A stretch of 57,773 nucleotides of DNA, from contig CAZJAH010000017.1 of NCBI GenBank assembly GCA_964544155.1, positions 1 through 57,773 of the forward strand, in the 5' to 3' direction. Made by a program: the position numbers and the translations under genes. Below, piece by piece: positions 43,988 through 53,652 of the stretch (its first letter is position 1; each line of letters opens with the position of its first letter). This stretch comes from CAZJAH01 sp964544155. Lineage in GTDB: Bacteria > Bacteroidota > Ignavibacteria > Kapaibacteriales > UBA2268. The notes under the pieces are model-generated. The model made no database searches. It was given only the letters and a program-made list of their open reading frames with translations, and was not told the origin of the DNA.

Positions 43988-45622
43988 TTATAATCCGGCG
44001 GCAAATTGCCCCGTAACTTTAACAAATTCAATTAAGTGATTAACCGATGTATTCATCATTCCCATTACGGGATTCGGGTTAATTCCGAGATAGATGACAA
44101 TTATCGCAAGTGGAACGAGTGCCGTAAGTTCAACGGCATTAATATCATCCCCTTTAAACTGCTTACCCGTTGGATCCCAGGGGCCTTTCCATTTATCGGG
44201 CAGTTTACCGAAAAATACCTTCTGCAAGGCCCAAAGCATATAAGCGGCGCCAATTACGATACCAAAAGCTGATATCGCGGTATAGAGCGGATAAGCCTTA
44301 AATCCGCCGATAAATATCATTATCTCACTCCAGAAACCGCTAAGCCCCGGGAGGCCGATCGCCGCAAAGAATGCTATCATCATTACGCCTGTGTAAACGG
44401 GCATTTTGTTGGCCAGGCCGCCAAAGTCATCCAGCCCTCTTGTATGAGCGCGGTCATAAATTACTCCCACAATCATAAAGAGCATTGCTGTGATCGTACC
44501 ATGGTTAAACATCTGGAATATGGCGCCAACCATTCCTTCGGTGTTCATTGATGCCATACCGAGCATTACAAATCCCATATGGCTCACAGATGAATAAGCG
44601 ATAAGCTTTTTCAGGTCTCTTTTGCCTACTTTGTGCTGGCCGAGAGCGCAGAAAGCGCCGTAAACAATACTTACCATACCGATAATGGCAATGAGTTCCT
44701 GGAAGTACCTTACACCATCGGGGAATATTGGCCAGCTAATTCTTAATAATCCGTACGTACCCATTTTAAGGAGTACCCCGGCAAGAATGACTGAAATAGG
44801 CGTAGGCGCCTCTACGTGAGCGTCGGGAAGCCATGTATGGAACGGAACGGTAGGTACTTTAATTGCAAAACCCACAAAAAGGGCCGCGAAAGCCACGAAC
44901 CTCCAGGTGGTATCCATTCCGTATAATAATGAATCGGGCGAATAATTGGCCGGATTCGTAAGTTCCAGAAGATTTAATGTATTGGTCGCGAAAAAAAGCG
45001 CTACCATCACCAGAAGCATGAAAACACTTCCGAATAATGTATAAAGGAAAAATTTAATCGCGGCATATTCTTTTCTCGGGCCGCCCCATATACCTATAAG
45101 GAAGTACATAGGCAGCAGCATAAGTTCCCAGAATACATAGAAAAGGAAGAAATCGAGAGCAACGAATACTCCCATCATTCCGAGATCGAGCAGCAGATAC
45201 ATGGCAAAATAGCCTTTTGCCGCTTTCTTGATATTCCACGAAGCTAAGGATGCCACAAAGCAGATTATGGCTGTGAGCAGTATCATGGGAGCGCTCAGGC
45301 CGTCGATACCCACAAAGTAGTCGATATTTACATCGCCCATCATAGGAAGGCCCCGGACTTCAATCCATCTTACTTTTTCAACAAACTGCATTCCCTCAAT
45401 ATTGTTTACACCCGCCATGTTGAAATCAAAACCGGCATATATCGCGATTGCAAGAAGCAGCTGAAGGAAGGTAAACCCTGCTGTCAGCCATCTGTATAAG
45501 TTCTGCGATACTTCCCGGCTTCTTTCATCTTTGCCGGCAGGTATTAAAAGTATCACTATCATGCCTATAAGAGGCAGGAAAGTAATCCATGTAAGCGGTC
45601 CTACGCCAAAAATCTCAAACAT
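43988..45622 (-). CDS. nuoM: NADH-quinone oxidoreductase subunit M
   Basis: 544 residues with about 14 helices. It carries FFLFYVFWELMLLPMYFLIG with the conserved glutamate, FHTWLPDAHVEAPTPISV and AYSSVSHMGFVMLG, all typical of NuoM. It pumps protons in the membrane arm. It has 66 bases to nuoL and 34 to nuoN. Confidence 0.97.
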   Translation of the reverse strand: MFEIFGVGPLTWITFLPLIGMIVILLIPAGKDERSREVSQNLYRWLTAGFTFLQLLLAIAIYAGFDFNMAGVNNIEGMQFVEKVRWIEVRGLPMMGDVNIDYFVGIDGLSAPMILLTAIICFVASLASWNIKKAAKGYFAMYLLLDLGMMGVFVALDFFLFYVFWELMLLPMYFLIGIWGGPRKEYAAIKFFLYTLFGSVFMLLVMVALFFATNTLNLLELTNPANYSPDSLLYGMDTTWRFVAFAALFVGFAIKVPTVPFHTWLPDAHVEAPTPISVILAGVLLKMGTYGLLRISWPIFPDGVRYFQELIAIIGMVSIVYGAFCALGQHKVGKRDLKKLIAYSSVSHMGFVMLGMASMNTEGMVGAIFQMFNHGTITAMLFMIVGVIYDRAHTRGLDDFGGLANKMPVYTGVMMIAFFAAIGLPGLSGFWSEIMIFIGGFKAYPLYTAISAFGIVIGAAYMLWALQKVFFGKLPDKWKGPWDPTGKQFKGDDINAVELTALVPLAIIVIYLGINPNPVMGMMNTSVNHLIEFVKVTGQFAAGL

Positions 45623-45688
45623 TAATCCTCCGGATCACAAGTTTATTTCACTAAATTTTTTCAAAATATTTCTATAAGATCAATCTAT

Positions 45689-47920
45689 CTATAACACAGC
45701 GAATATTATCACCAGCAGGCCGATCACCGCAAATACCAGGTAAGCCTGTATCTTACCGGTCTGTACTTTGCGGAATACCGCGCCGAAGAATCCTGTCATA
45801 CCCGCCGAAAGATTTACAAAACCGTCGATAAAATGAATATCGAACCTGGTTATGACAATGGATATGCCTCTTGTTAATGTGGCCGAGAAATTCACTATTC
45901 CGTCGATCACTTTATTATCGAACCAAGAAAGTACCTTAGCCAGCCCGACCGTCCCATTAATGAAAGAGGCCTGATATATTTCGTCAAAATACCATTTGTT
46001 GTAAGATAATTTATAAGCAGGGGCAAACAGTTTTGCCATGTTATCAGCTTTGAATAACTTAAGTTGGTAAATAAGAAAAGCCAGAATTATACCTGAGAAA
46101 GCTATTATTATCGAAGCAGTCATGGCGGGCATGTGAGCCTCGTGCATGGCAACTTCAAATTCATGGGCTCCGTGGTGCTCGCCGTGGCTGTGAGCTCCTC
46201 CGGCATGTTCTTTATGAACAGCAGCGTGGCCGTGTTCGTCTATTGCATTTTCCTCATCGGCTGTCATTCCTTCGTGGCCGCCGTTAGTAGCCTTTCCAAT
46301 AAGCTCTTCATCTAATATATGCCCTTCTTCCTGTCCGAACGGCTTAAAGAAATCAAACTGATATTCATCCGGCACAACAGTCAATGGAGCCTTTGTGAGC
46401 TGCTGGAACCATCCCGACGAAGCGTCAAAGGGATTAAATGAATAGAAAGCGAATATCGAAAGGAATGAAAGTATTATCAGCGGGCCGACAACTACCATTT
46501 TATTTTCTTTTGTATGTGAAGCTATATCCGTTTTGGGTTTTCCGTGGAAAGCTTCGATAGTCAGCCTGAACATATAGAATGCAGTCATTCCCGCAGCTGC
46601 AAAACCTGCTAAAGGTATAAGCCAGTGGCCGCTCAAATTAGCAAAGGCAAGTGTGCCGGCGAGTATACCGTCCTTGCTGAGGAACCCCGAAGTAAAAGGC
46701 ACACCTGACAGAGCAAGTGTACAGAATAAGAATGTTATATATGTAATTTTAAGATTTTTCCTTAGCCCGCCCATATTTCGTATATCCTGGGCGTCCATAT
46801 CATGATTGTGGGCATGGTGCATGGATACGTGCATGGCATGTATCACCGATCCTGAAGCAAGGAATAATCCGGCTTTAAACCAGGCGTGAGTGATAAGGTG
46901 CATAAATCCGCTTGTGAAAGCGCCTACACCCATTGCCATGACCATATATCCAAGCTGGGATATAGTAGAATATGCCAGTACTTTTTTAAAGTCATTTTGA
47001 GTTATGGCGATGGTAGCGGCAATAAATGCCGTTATTGCTCCTATGTATGCCACAAAGAGCAGGGCGTCTGCCGTCAGCATCGGGAAAATCCTGGCGGTCA
47101 GGTATACTCCGGCGGCAACCATTGTAGCAGCGTGGATCAAAGCGCTTACAGGCGTCGGGCCTTCCATGGCATCGGGAAGCCACACATGAAGCGGGAACTG
47201 AGCCGACTTGCCGATAGCGCCGCAGAAAAGCAAGATGCCTGCTGCTGTAAGCCAGGCGCCGCTGTCAAAAGGAACGATGCCGGAAGCAATGCCCGCATAA
47301 ACATCATCGAACATCATCGTGCCGAAGGTAAAGAACACTATGAGAATACCGAGCAGGAATCCTAAGTCACCCACCCTGTTGGCAATGAAGGCTTTTTTGC
47401 TGGCATTAGCGGCGGAATCCTTTTCATACCAGAATCCTATAAGAAGGTATGAACTTAACCCAACGAGTTCCCAAAATATATACATATTAAGGAAATTGTT
47501 CGCTATAACTATACCAAGCATCGAAAAGGAGAATATGCCGAGATAGGCATAAAATCTAGAGAACCGCCTGTCTCCACGCATATATTCCAGAGAAAAAATA
47601 TGAACCAGGAGCGATATTAGAGTAACGACTATCAGCATAATAACGGCTAAATTGTCTATACCCAGGCCTAAGGATATATTCCTGGTGCCAAGCATAAGCC
47701 AGTCGAATTTCCATTGAAGCATTCCGGCATCGGGATACTCTGTGAGCTTTACAAAAGCCACATAGATCGAAAGAAGAAAATCAATCCCGAGGAAGCCTGT
47801 TCCGATAGCGGCGCTTATGCCATCACCGAGCTTCTTGCCGAAAAATATTATTATTACGAATCCCAAAAGGGGCAGTAATAATATTATTGACGATAGTAAC
47901 AGTAAATTATCCGGTGACAT
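45689..47920 (-). CDS. nuoL: NADH-quinone oxidoreductase subunit L
   Basis: 743 residues, longer than the usual ~610. Core motifs YIFWELVGLSSYLLIGFWYEK, FPLHVWLPDAMEGPTPVSALIHAATMVAAGVY and AYSTISQLGYMVMA are intact. The excess is a hydrophilic loop at about 525-600, rich in His, Glu and Gly (HGHAAVHKEHAGG and GEHHGAHEFE), before the final helices and the long lateral helix. The loop could bind metal ions or extend on one membrane face; this is inference. Confidence 0.97.
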   Translation of the reverse strand: MSPDNLLLLSSIILLLPLLGFVIIIFFGKKLGDGISAAIGTGFLGIDFLLSIYVAFVKLTEYPDAGMLQWKFDWLMLGTRNISLGLGIDNLAVIMLIVVTLISLLVHIFSLEYMRGDRRFSRFYAYLGIFSFSMLGIVIANNFLNMYIFWELVGLSSYLLIGFWYEKDSAANASKKAFIANRVGDLGFLLGILIVFFTFGTMMFDDVYAGIASGIVPFDSGAWLTAAGILLFCGAIGKSAQFPLHVWLPDAMEGPTPVSALIHAATMVAAGVYLTARIFPMLTADALLFVAYIGAITAFIAATIAITQNDFKKVLAYSTISQLGYMVMAMGVGAFTSGFMHLITHAWFKAGLFLASGSVIHAMHVSMHHAHNHDMDAQDIRNMGGLRKNLKITYITFLFCTLALSGVPFTSGFLSKDGILAGTLAFANLSGHWLIPLAGFAAAGMTAFYMFRLTIEAFHGKPKTDIASHTKENKMVVVGPLIILSFLSIFAFYSFNPFDASSGWFQQLTKAPLTVVPDEYQFDFFKPFGQEEGHILDEELIGKATNGGHEGMTADEENAIDEHGHAAVHKEHAGGAHSHGEHHGAHEFEVAMHEAHMPAMTASIIIAFSGIILAFLIYQLKLFKADNMAKLFAPAYKLSYNKWYFDEIYQASFINGTVGLAKVLSWFDNKVIDGIVNFSATLTRGISIVITRFDIHFIDGFVNLSAGMTGFFGAVFRKVQTGKIQAYLVFAVIGLLVIIFAVL

Positions 47921-47965
47921 AGTTCTTTTCTTTGCCTGTTGTTAATTCAAAATTTTTAGATATAA

Positions 47966-48274
47966 TCAGTCCCGAAGCCGGGTAATTTCATCAACTTTAA
48001 TATGCTTATAATTCTGATAAATATTCAGAACAATAGCCAGAGCTACGGCAACTTCCGCAGCAGCGAGCAATATCACGAAGGTAACCGCCACATGGCCTTC
48101 AATATTCATACCTCCGTATTTAGCAAACGCTATGAAATTGATATTAGCGGAATTGAGTATCAGTTCCAGGCCCATAAGTACAAGGATAGCGTTCTTCCTT
48201 GTTACTATTCCGAAAATGCCCAGGCAGAATAGCAGCCCGCTTAATATCAGATAATGTTCAAGTCCAATAGTCAT
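47966..48274 (-). CDS. nuoK: NADH-quinone oxidoreductase subunit K
   Basis: 102 residues, three helices. It keeps the two buried glutamates in GLELILNSAN and AAAEVAVALAIV that take part in proton transfer. It lies 23 bases after nuoJ and 45 bases before nuoL. Length and helices are as expected. Confidence 0.97.
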   Translation of the reverse strand: MTIGLEHYLILSGLLFCLGIFGIVTRKNAILVLMGLELILNSANINFIAFAKYGGMNIEGHVAVTFVILLAAAEVAVALAIVLNIYQNYKHIKVDEITRLRD

Positions 48275-48297
48275 AGATCCTCTATCCCTTAAATAAT

Positions 48298-48798
48298 TTA
48301 CTTTCTTCTGGCAATAAGCGCCGCGCCTATGAAGGCTATCAGCAGCATTACCGCCGCAACTTCGAAGGCGATCAGGTAATCGGTCATCAGCAACAGGCCA
48401 ATTTCATCTATTGTTGAAACGGCTTCGGGGGCTTCCTTCAAAAACCACTGCACATTGCTGTACATAACAATAAGGAATACCGCCAGCACACTTGTTACAA
48501 GCGCGGCAAGTGTATATTCCATTTTCCCGGTGGTACCCGTTTTAATATCTACGCCCGTGATCTTTGTGGTAAGCATCACACCGAAGATTATAAGAACAAG
48601 TATTCCCCCGATATAGATCATAATCTGCGTTATGGCTATGAAGTCGGCGTTCAAAAGCACATATATACCCGCCACGCCGAAAAATGTGAATAGCAATGAA
48701 AATGCCGAGTACATGAGCTTTTTCGAAAACACTACCCCGGCTGCTGAAACCAGGATTATGAACGCGAAGAAATAAAAAATTACGTCAAATAGTGCCAT
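48298..48798 (-). CDS. nuoJ: NADH-quinone oxidoreductase subunit J
   Basis: 166 residues, five helices. The third-helix motif ITQIMIYIGGILVLIIFGVML is typical of NuoJ. It has 20 bases to nuoI and 23 to nuoK. It forms part of the membrane arm near the quinone site. Confidence 0.95.
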   Translation of the reverse strand: MALFDVIFYFFAFIILVSAAGVVFSKKLMYSAFSLLFTFFGVAGIYVLLNADFIAITQIMIYIGGILVLIIFGVMLTTKITGVDIKTGTTGKMEYTLAALVTSVLAVFLIVMYSNVQWFLKEAPEAVSTIDEIGLLLMTDYLIAFEVAAVMLLIAFIGAALIARRK

Positions 48799-48818
48799 AT
48801 CTTTACTAATTTATGTGT

Positions 48819-49496
48819 TTATTCTTTATTATCGTTTTCTTTGCCTTTTACAGGGCTTTCATCTTTTGCCGGTTTGGATTTCTTTTCAGGCTCTGCTTTT
48901 TTACCGGCATCTTCTTTATCGCCGCCTTCTTTATCTGCTTCTTTAGCAGCTTTTGCTTCAGCGGCTTTTTTGGCAGCGGCTTGCTTTTTCTTTTCAATCT
49001 GGAACTTCTTGAATTTCTCTTCCTTTTCTTTTACCTCTTCGGGCGTCATTTCTCCGAAATGGTAAAGAAGTTCATTTCTGTCGAAAGTAGAGTATTCGAA
49101 TTCCCTTGTCATCATTATGGCATTTGTCGGGCATGCTTCTGTGCATAGTGAGCAGAAACAGCATATACCGAAATCAATATCGTATTTTGTAACCCAAAGA
49201 GCACGCTTTCCGCCTGATTTAAGCGGCGGCGGCTCATCTCCCGGTACTACTTTTACCGTATCGATGGATATACAATCAACAGGGCATGCTCTCGCGCAGC
49301 TGTTACAGCCGTTGCAGTCATCCATATCCACATGGATACGGTTCCTGCTGTTCGAAGGCATATCCCCTGACTTAATGGGATGATAATTATCGGGATACTG
49401 CATGGTCACCTTTTTTTTGAAAAGATGCTCAAGCGTGATCTTCATACCGACAAGAGCGGTATAAATCCCCGAAAATATATTTTTAAAATATTGCAT
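48819..49496 (-). CDS. nuoI: NADH-quinone oxidoreductase subunit I with long charged C-terminal tail
   Basis: 225 residues. Two [4Fe-4S] motifs are complete: C61-x2-C64-x2-C67-x3-C71 (CNGCNSCARACP) and C112-x2-C115-x2-C118-x3-C122 (CCFCSLCTEACP). They hold clusters N6a and N6b that pass electrons toward NuoB. From about residue 152 to 225 there is a low-complexity Lys/Glu/Ala/Asp tail (KKKQAAAKKAAEAKAAKEAD and more), longer than in most NuoI. It may be a docking surface for an alternative electron-input protein because nuoE/F/G are absent; that is inference. Confidence 0.96.
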   Translation of the reverse strand: MQYFKNIFSGIYTALVGMKITLEHLFKKKVTMQYPDNYHPIKSGDMPSNSRNRIHVDMDDCNGCNSCARACPVDCISIDTVKVVPGDEPPPLKSGGKRALWVTKYDIDFGICCFCSLCTEACPTNAIMMTREFEYSTFDRNELLYHFGEMTPEEVKEKEEKFKKFQIEKKKQAAAKKAAEAKAAKEADKEGGDKEDAGKKAEPEKKSKPAKDESPVKGKENDNKE

Positions 49497-49577
49497 TTAT
49501 ATTATTCTCCCGGCATTTATAATTCAGCCTGAAATAATTTTCAATAATTTATATAGTTAATGCATAGTCTCTGTTAT

Positions 49578-50630
49578 TTATCTAATCATTGACCAGAAAG
49601 CAAGCACAAAGAAGCACACGAATGCTATCGGCAGCATTACTTTCCAGCTTACGTACATCAGCTGGTCTACCCTGAGCCTGGGAAGAGTCCAGCGAAGCCA
49701 TATCTGCACAAACACCAGGAACATAGCCTTAACGGTAAACCACAGGAAGCCGAAAAAAGGCCCGCCAAGGATGTCATCACCCAATGGCGATTCCCATCCG
49801 CCAAGGAAGACGACCGTGATTATGGCAGATACAACAAACATATTGGCGTATTCGGCAAAGAAAAACATGGCAAACTTCATACCGCTGTATTCGGTATGGT
49901 AGCCTGCTACGATCTCCGATTCGCCTTCAGGTATATCAAATGGAACTCTGTTCGTTTCGGCAAGCGACGCGATAAAATGTATCAGGAACAGTGATACCGT
50001 AAAAGGTATAAAAACTACTTTCCATGCCGGGCCGGGCCCGCCGAAAATATTCCAGTTCCAGAATCCTCCGCTCTGCTGTTCTATAATTACTCTCAAATCC
50101 AGCGAATTGGCCATCGAAGCAATTGTCAATAGTGAAACAGCTATGGGAATTTCATAGCTGATCATCTGGGAAGCGGCTCTCATACCGCCGAGCAGTGAAT
50201 ATTTATTATTCGAAGCCCATCCGCCCATAACCACGCCAAGGACACCGAAAGCACCCACGGCAAAGATATAGAACAACCCCAGGTTAATATCAGCGGGAAT
50301 AAAGTATGAGCTGAAAGGCATTACCGCGAAAGCCGCGTAAGCGCCCATGAACATAACAAAAGGCGCCAGATTGAATAAGGGCTTATTTACCGCTGCAGGT
50401 GTTATATCTTCCTTTTGCAGAAGCTTTATAACTTCAGCCAAAGGCTGCAGCACGCCTTTCCATCCCGTACGCATGGGGCCGAGCCTGTCCTGAACCCATG
50501 AAGCTATTTTCAGTTCGCCGAGAATTGCTACCAGGGCATAAGGCAGTAGAAATGCCAACGGCAGTGCCGCGACTATGATATAGCCCAGAAAATTTTCACC
50601 AAGTAACTTATAAACAAAATTCGATTCCAT
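49578..50630 (-). CDS. nuoH: NADH-quinone oxidoreductase subunit H
   Basis: 350 residues, eight helices. The quinone-cavity loop ETNRVPFDIPEGESEIVAGYHTE is intact, as are RLGPMRTGW and the C-terminal RWTLPRLRVDQLM. It lies 25 bases after nuoD; an 81-base gap follows before nuoI. Confidence 0.97.
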   Translation of the reverse strand: MESNFVYKLLGENFLGYIIVAALPLAFLLPYALVAILGELKIASWVQDRLGPMRTGWKGVLQPLAEVIKLLQKEDITPAAVNKPLFNLAPFVMFMGAYAAFAVMPFSSYFIPADINLGLFYIFAVGAFGVLGVVMGGWASNNKYSLLGGMRAASQMISYEIPIAVSLLTIASMANSLDLRVIIEQQSGGFWNWNIFGGPGPAWKVVFIPFTVSLFLIHFIASLAETNRVPFDIPEGESEIVAGYHTEYSGMKFAMFFFAEYANMFVVSAIITVVFLGGWESPLGDDILGGPFFGFLWFTVKAMFLVFVQIWLRWTLPRLRVDQLMYVSWKVMLPIAFVCFFVLAFWSMIR

Positions 50631-50655
50631 ACTCTGTTTTATTTTATTTTTTTAA

Positions 50656-51810
50656 TTATCTGTCTATTTCACCAAGTACGATATCTATGCTGCCGAGTAT
50701 CATTATTAAATCGGCTATCATATAGCCTTTTGATATTTCAGGCAGAACGCTCAGGTTGACAAAGCTTGTGGCTCTTGGCCTTACCCTTTCAGGTGAGGTA
50801 GTGCCGTTGCTCACAATGTAAAAACCTAGCTCGCCTTTTGGGTTTTCTGCTTTCGCGTAAAATTCACCCACGGGCGGCTTAACCCTTTTAGGAACATTTT
50901 CCCTGACATCGTCCCCGGTATCGGGCATTTTATCAATGGCCTGCTCGATTATTTTGCAGCTTTCTTCCATTTCGCGCATTCTTACTATGTTCCTGTCCCA
51001 GCAATCACCGAGTGTTCCCATCTCGCCTTTGCCTACGACAACTTCGAAATCCATTTTGTCATAAAATGAATAAGGCTCATCCTTACGAAGGTCGTAAGGA
51101 ACGCCGGAACCTCTGAGAACAGGGCCTGAGCAGCCGTAGTTGATAGCTACGTCAGCCGGTAAAATCCCGATATTTATTGTCCTTTCCAGGAATATCCTGT
51201 TGTTTATTAGCAGCTTGTAAACTTCGTCGTTGGTTTCGCGCACAGTTTTGACTATATGCATTACCTGCTGTTTGAAGTCCCGCGGCACATCCCGCTGCAA
51301 TCCGCCTATCCAGAAATAATTATAAAGCAGCCGCCCGCCGGAGCAGTGCTCAAAAAGATTTATGATCAGCTCGCGGTCCCGGAATAAGAACAGGAAGGGA
51401 GTAAAAGCTCCCGAATCGAGGCCGAATGTTGCCACAGCTATCTGGTGGTTAGCTATCCTGTTGAGCTCGGCCAGGATCATTCTTATGTACTCTATCCTTT
51501 CAGATACCTCTATGCCGAGCATTTTTTCCATACCCATTACATAGGGCCACTCATTATTCATGGATGAAATGTAATCCATCCTGTCGATATAAGGGATCAC
51601 CTGAGGATAGGTAAGGTTTTCAGCGTGCTTTTCGAAGCAGCGGTGCAGATAGCCTATATGAGGCACAACTTCTGTAACTATTTCGCCTTCGAGCTCTACT
51701 TCGAGCCTCAGCACACCATGTGTAGAGGGATGCTGTGGGCCTACGTTAAGGCGCATCCTTTCTGTTTGTACGCGCCCGAAATCTACTTCAAAATATTTTG
51801 TTTCTGCCAC
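50656..51810 (-). CDS. nuoD: NADH-quinone oxidoreductase subunit D
   Basis: 384 residues. It has the quinone-site motif GPQHPSTHGVLR with the key histidines, GYLHRCFEKHAE, DRMDYISSMNNEW, RGSGVPYDLR, and ends LGSIDIVLGEIDR as usual. It begins with GTG at 51810, fixed by alignment of the conserved start. It is a separate gene, not fused to nuoC as in enterobacteria. It forms the quinone pocket with NuoB. Confidence 0.97.
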   Translation of the reverse strand: MAETKYFEVDFGRVQTERMRLNVGPQHPSTHGVLRLEVELEGEIVTEVVPHIGYLHRCFEKHAENLTYPQVIPYIDRMDYISSMNNEWPYVMGMEKMLGIEVSERIEYIRMILAELNRIANHQIAVATFGLDSGAFTPFLFLFRDRELIINLFEHCSGGRLLYNYFWIGGLQRDVPRDFKQQVMHIVKTVRETNDEVYKLLINNRIFLERTINIGILPADVAINYGCSGPVLRGSGVPYDLRKDEPYSFYDKMDFEVVVGKGEMGTLGDCWDRNIVRMREMEESCKIIEQAIDKMPDTGDDVRENVPKRVKPPVGEFYAKAENPKGELGFYIVSNGTTSPERVRPRATSFVNLSVLPEISKGYMIADLIMILGSIDIVLGEIDR

Positions 51811-51845
51811 TATATCTGACCTGATTTAGATTAATTCAAATTAAA

Positions 51846-52322
51846 TTAATAAGGAACTTTTATGCCGTGATAGACATCCGGTTCTTTATAATCCTTGCGA
51901 AGCGGGAATCCTTCCCAATCGTAAGGGCAAAGTATCCTGATCATATTTGGGTGCCCCTCGAACTTGATGCCGAACATGTCCCATGCTTCTCTTTCATGCC
52001 AGTTGGCCGTTTTCCATATATTTTCAACTGTCGGCAGGGCCGGCTCATCCCTGTCCAGCTTAGCTTTCAGAGTCAGCCTGTGCTTATGTTTTATCGAGTA
52101 AAGGTGGTAAACAACCCCGAAGTTGTCCTTATAATCCATACCCGATAAGTTCACCAGGTAATCGAAATGGAAATCGTCTTCATCCCTGAGGGCATGGCAT
52201 ATTTCGTTTACCTTTGCCGGCTCGATATTGATCCAGGGATCGGAGTTTTCTTCTTCTGCCAGCTCAATTATCGCTTCGGCGAATTCAGCTTTAAGTTTGT
52301 CGTGAATTTCTTTTATGTTCAT
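51846..52322 (-). CDS. nuoC: NADH-quinone oxidoreductase subunit C
   Basis: 158 residues. The family signature is ANWHEREAWDMFGIKFEGHPN, followed by RILCPYDWEGFPLRKDY. It is a peripheral-arm structural subunit. It lies 11 bases after nuoB. Confidence 0.97.
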   Translation of the reverse strand: MNIKEIHDKLKAEFAEAIIELAEEENSDPWINIEPAKVNEICHALRDEDDFHFDYLVNLSGMDYKDNFGVVYHLYSIKHKHRLTLKAKLDRDEPALPTVENIWKTANWHEREAWDMFGIKFEGHPNMIRILCPYDWEGFPLRKDYKEPDVYHGIKVPY

Positions 52323-52333
52323 TTCCGCACCGG

Positions 52334-52933
52334 TTAATTATTATCTTTAATTGATTTTCCGTGCCCTTCAACTTCTACTAATCCGGGAACTTCAATTTTT
52401 CTTTCCGGATTATTTCTATCTTCTTTAGCAATTCTTTTCCTTTTCTCAAAGATCTTCTGTTTGCTGATCATATCCTGCAGTTTGACCATACCTTCGAAGA
52501 AAGCTTCAGGCCTGGGCGGACATCCCGGCACATAAACATCCACAGGAATAATTCTGTCAATGCCTTTAAGCACGTGATAGCCCTGCTTCCAGTAGGGCCC
52601 TCCCGTATTGGCACATGAACCCATAGAGAGAACATACTTTGGCTCGGCCATCTGTTCATAAAGCCTTTTTATCCTTTCGGCCATCTTTAAGGTAACAGTT
52701 CCCGAAATGATGATAAAATCAGCCTGCCTCGGGCTGGTTCTGGGGATACAGCCGAATCTCATAAAATCGAAATGAGCGGCGTTCAGCGCCATAAATTCAA
52801 TAGCGCAGCATGCCAGGCCGAACTGTAGGTACCAGTCCGATTTACTGCGCCCCCAGTTAAGAAGGTCTTCCATTGTGCCGAGTACAAAACCCCCGGCGTT
52901 ATATGGTTTATCTAATCTATCTAATAGTCCCAT
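52334..52933 (-). CDS. nuoB: NADH-quinone oxidoreductase subunit B
   Basis: 199 residues. The N2 cluster ligands are present: the tandem cysteines in LACCAIEFMAL, then SMGSCANTGG and VPGCPPRPE. N2 is the last cluster before the quinone. The C-terminus is extended by a basic stretch (about 165-199). It lies 20 bases after nuoA. Confidence 0.97.
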   Translation of the reverse strand: MGLLDRLDKPYNAGGFVLGTMEDLLNWGRSKSDWYLQFGLACCAIEFMALNAAHFDFMRFGCIPRTSPRQADFIIISGTVTLKMAERIKRLYEQMAEPKYVLSMGSCANTGGPYWKQGYHVLKGIDRIIPVDVYVPGCPPRPEAFFEGMVKLQDMISKQKIFEKRKRIAKEDRNNPERKIEVPGLVEVEGHGKSIKDNN

Positions 52934-52953
52934 TATATATTACTCCGTTATAA

Positions 52954-53373
52954 TTATTCCGTTTTTTTTCTTTTTGGCAATACAAGATCGTCCAATTTAG
53001 GAATATATGGCTGGGGCTTTTCCCATTCGAGGTAGCCTTTGGCCCAGTCGTAAGCAAGGCCCAGCACCAGAATAAACACAAATACGGCCATTGCCCAGAA
53101 AGCATACCATCCCAGATCCTTGAAAACTATTGCCCAGGGGAATAAGAGCACAAGCTCAACATCGAAGATGAGGAATGCAAGCGCTACTATATAAAACCTT
53201 GTATTAAACTGTATCCAGGGGCTGCCTATGGGCTCTTCGCCGCTCTCATAGGTAGTCAGCTTTTCAGGGGTCGGGTTGCTTGGCCTGATAATCGCGGCAA
53301 CTATTAAACCTGCCGCAACGAACATGACTCCAATGATTAAAAATATCAGGATTACGCCAAAATTCGTCAGCAT
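52954..53373 (-). CDS. nuoA: NADH-quinone oxidoreductase subunit A
   Basis: 139 residues, three helices. The motif YESGEEPIGSPWIQFNTRFY, the segment AFLIFDVELVLLFPWA and the basic tail ending PKRKK are typical. It is the first gene of the nuo run, so the operon promoter should be in the 185 bases upstream, before the hairpin at 53559. Confidence 0.97.
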   Translation of the reverse strand: MLTNFGVILIFLIIGVMFVAAGLIVAAIIRPSNPTPEKLTTYESGEEPIGSPWIQFNTRFYIVALAFLIFDVELVLLFPWAIVFKDLGWYAFWAMAVFVFILVLGLAYDWAKGYLEWEKPQPYIPKLDDLVLPKRKKTE

Positions 53374-53652
53374 ATTTTATCCGTTATATTATTGAGCAAT
53401 CGTAAGTGTCAGTTAAACGCGTTTTAAGCGTTGACTTCGACGCGCAAATTAATCAATCAGCCGGAAAAAACCGACTATTTTTTGAAAATAAAATAATAGC
53501 ATAATCGTTGAGCCGCAGCCCCTAATTCCGCCAAAAGCCTTATAAGGCAATAAATTATAAGGGTTTAGCCTAAACTAAACCCTTCATGAAAAAAATTTTA
53601 TCCTCTTTCTAATTTATTCACTTATGAATTGGCAATTAAACGGCCTTTAATC
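53374..53652. promoter_or_regulatory. Upstream region of the nuo operon
   Basis: 279 bases. They contain the terminator of the antiporter gene and presumably the nuo promoter. A small palindrome GCCTTATAAGGC lies near 53537-53548. No promoter element can be named with confidence. Confidence 0.35.
53550..53584 (-). terminator. Probable terminator of the NhaD-like gene
   Basis: Perfect 10-bp stem AAGGGTTTAG (53559-53568)/CTAAACCCTT (53575-53584) with an AT-rich tail on the minus strand. The T run is interrupted, so strength is uncertain. Confidence 0.6.

Noticed and set aside
48819..49050. Low-complexity Lys/Ala tail of NuoI as a frameshift product
   Set aside because: The tail stays in frame, is strongly charged as real tails are, and ends shortly before nuoJ with normal spacing.
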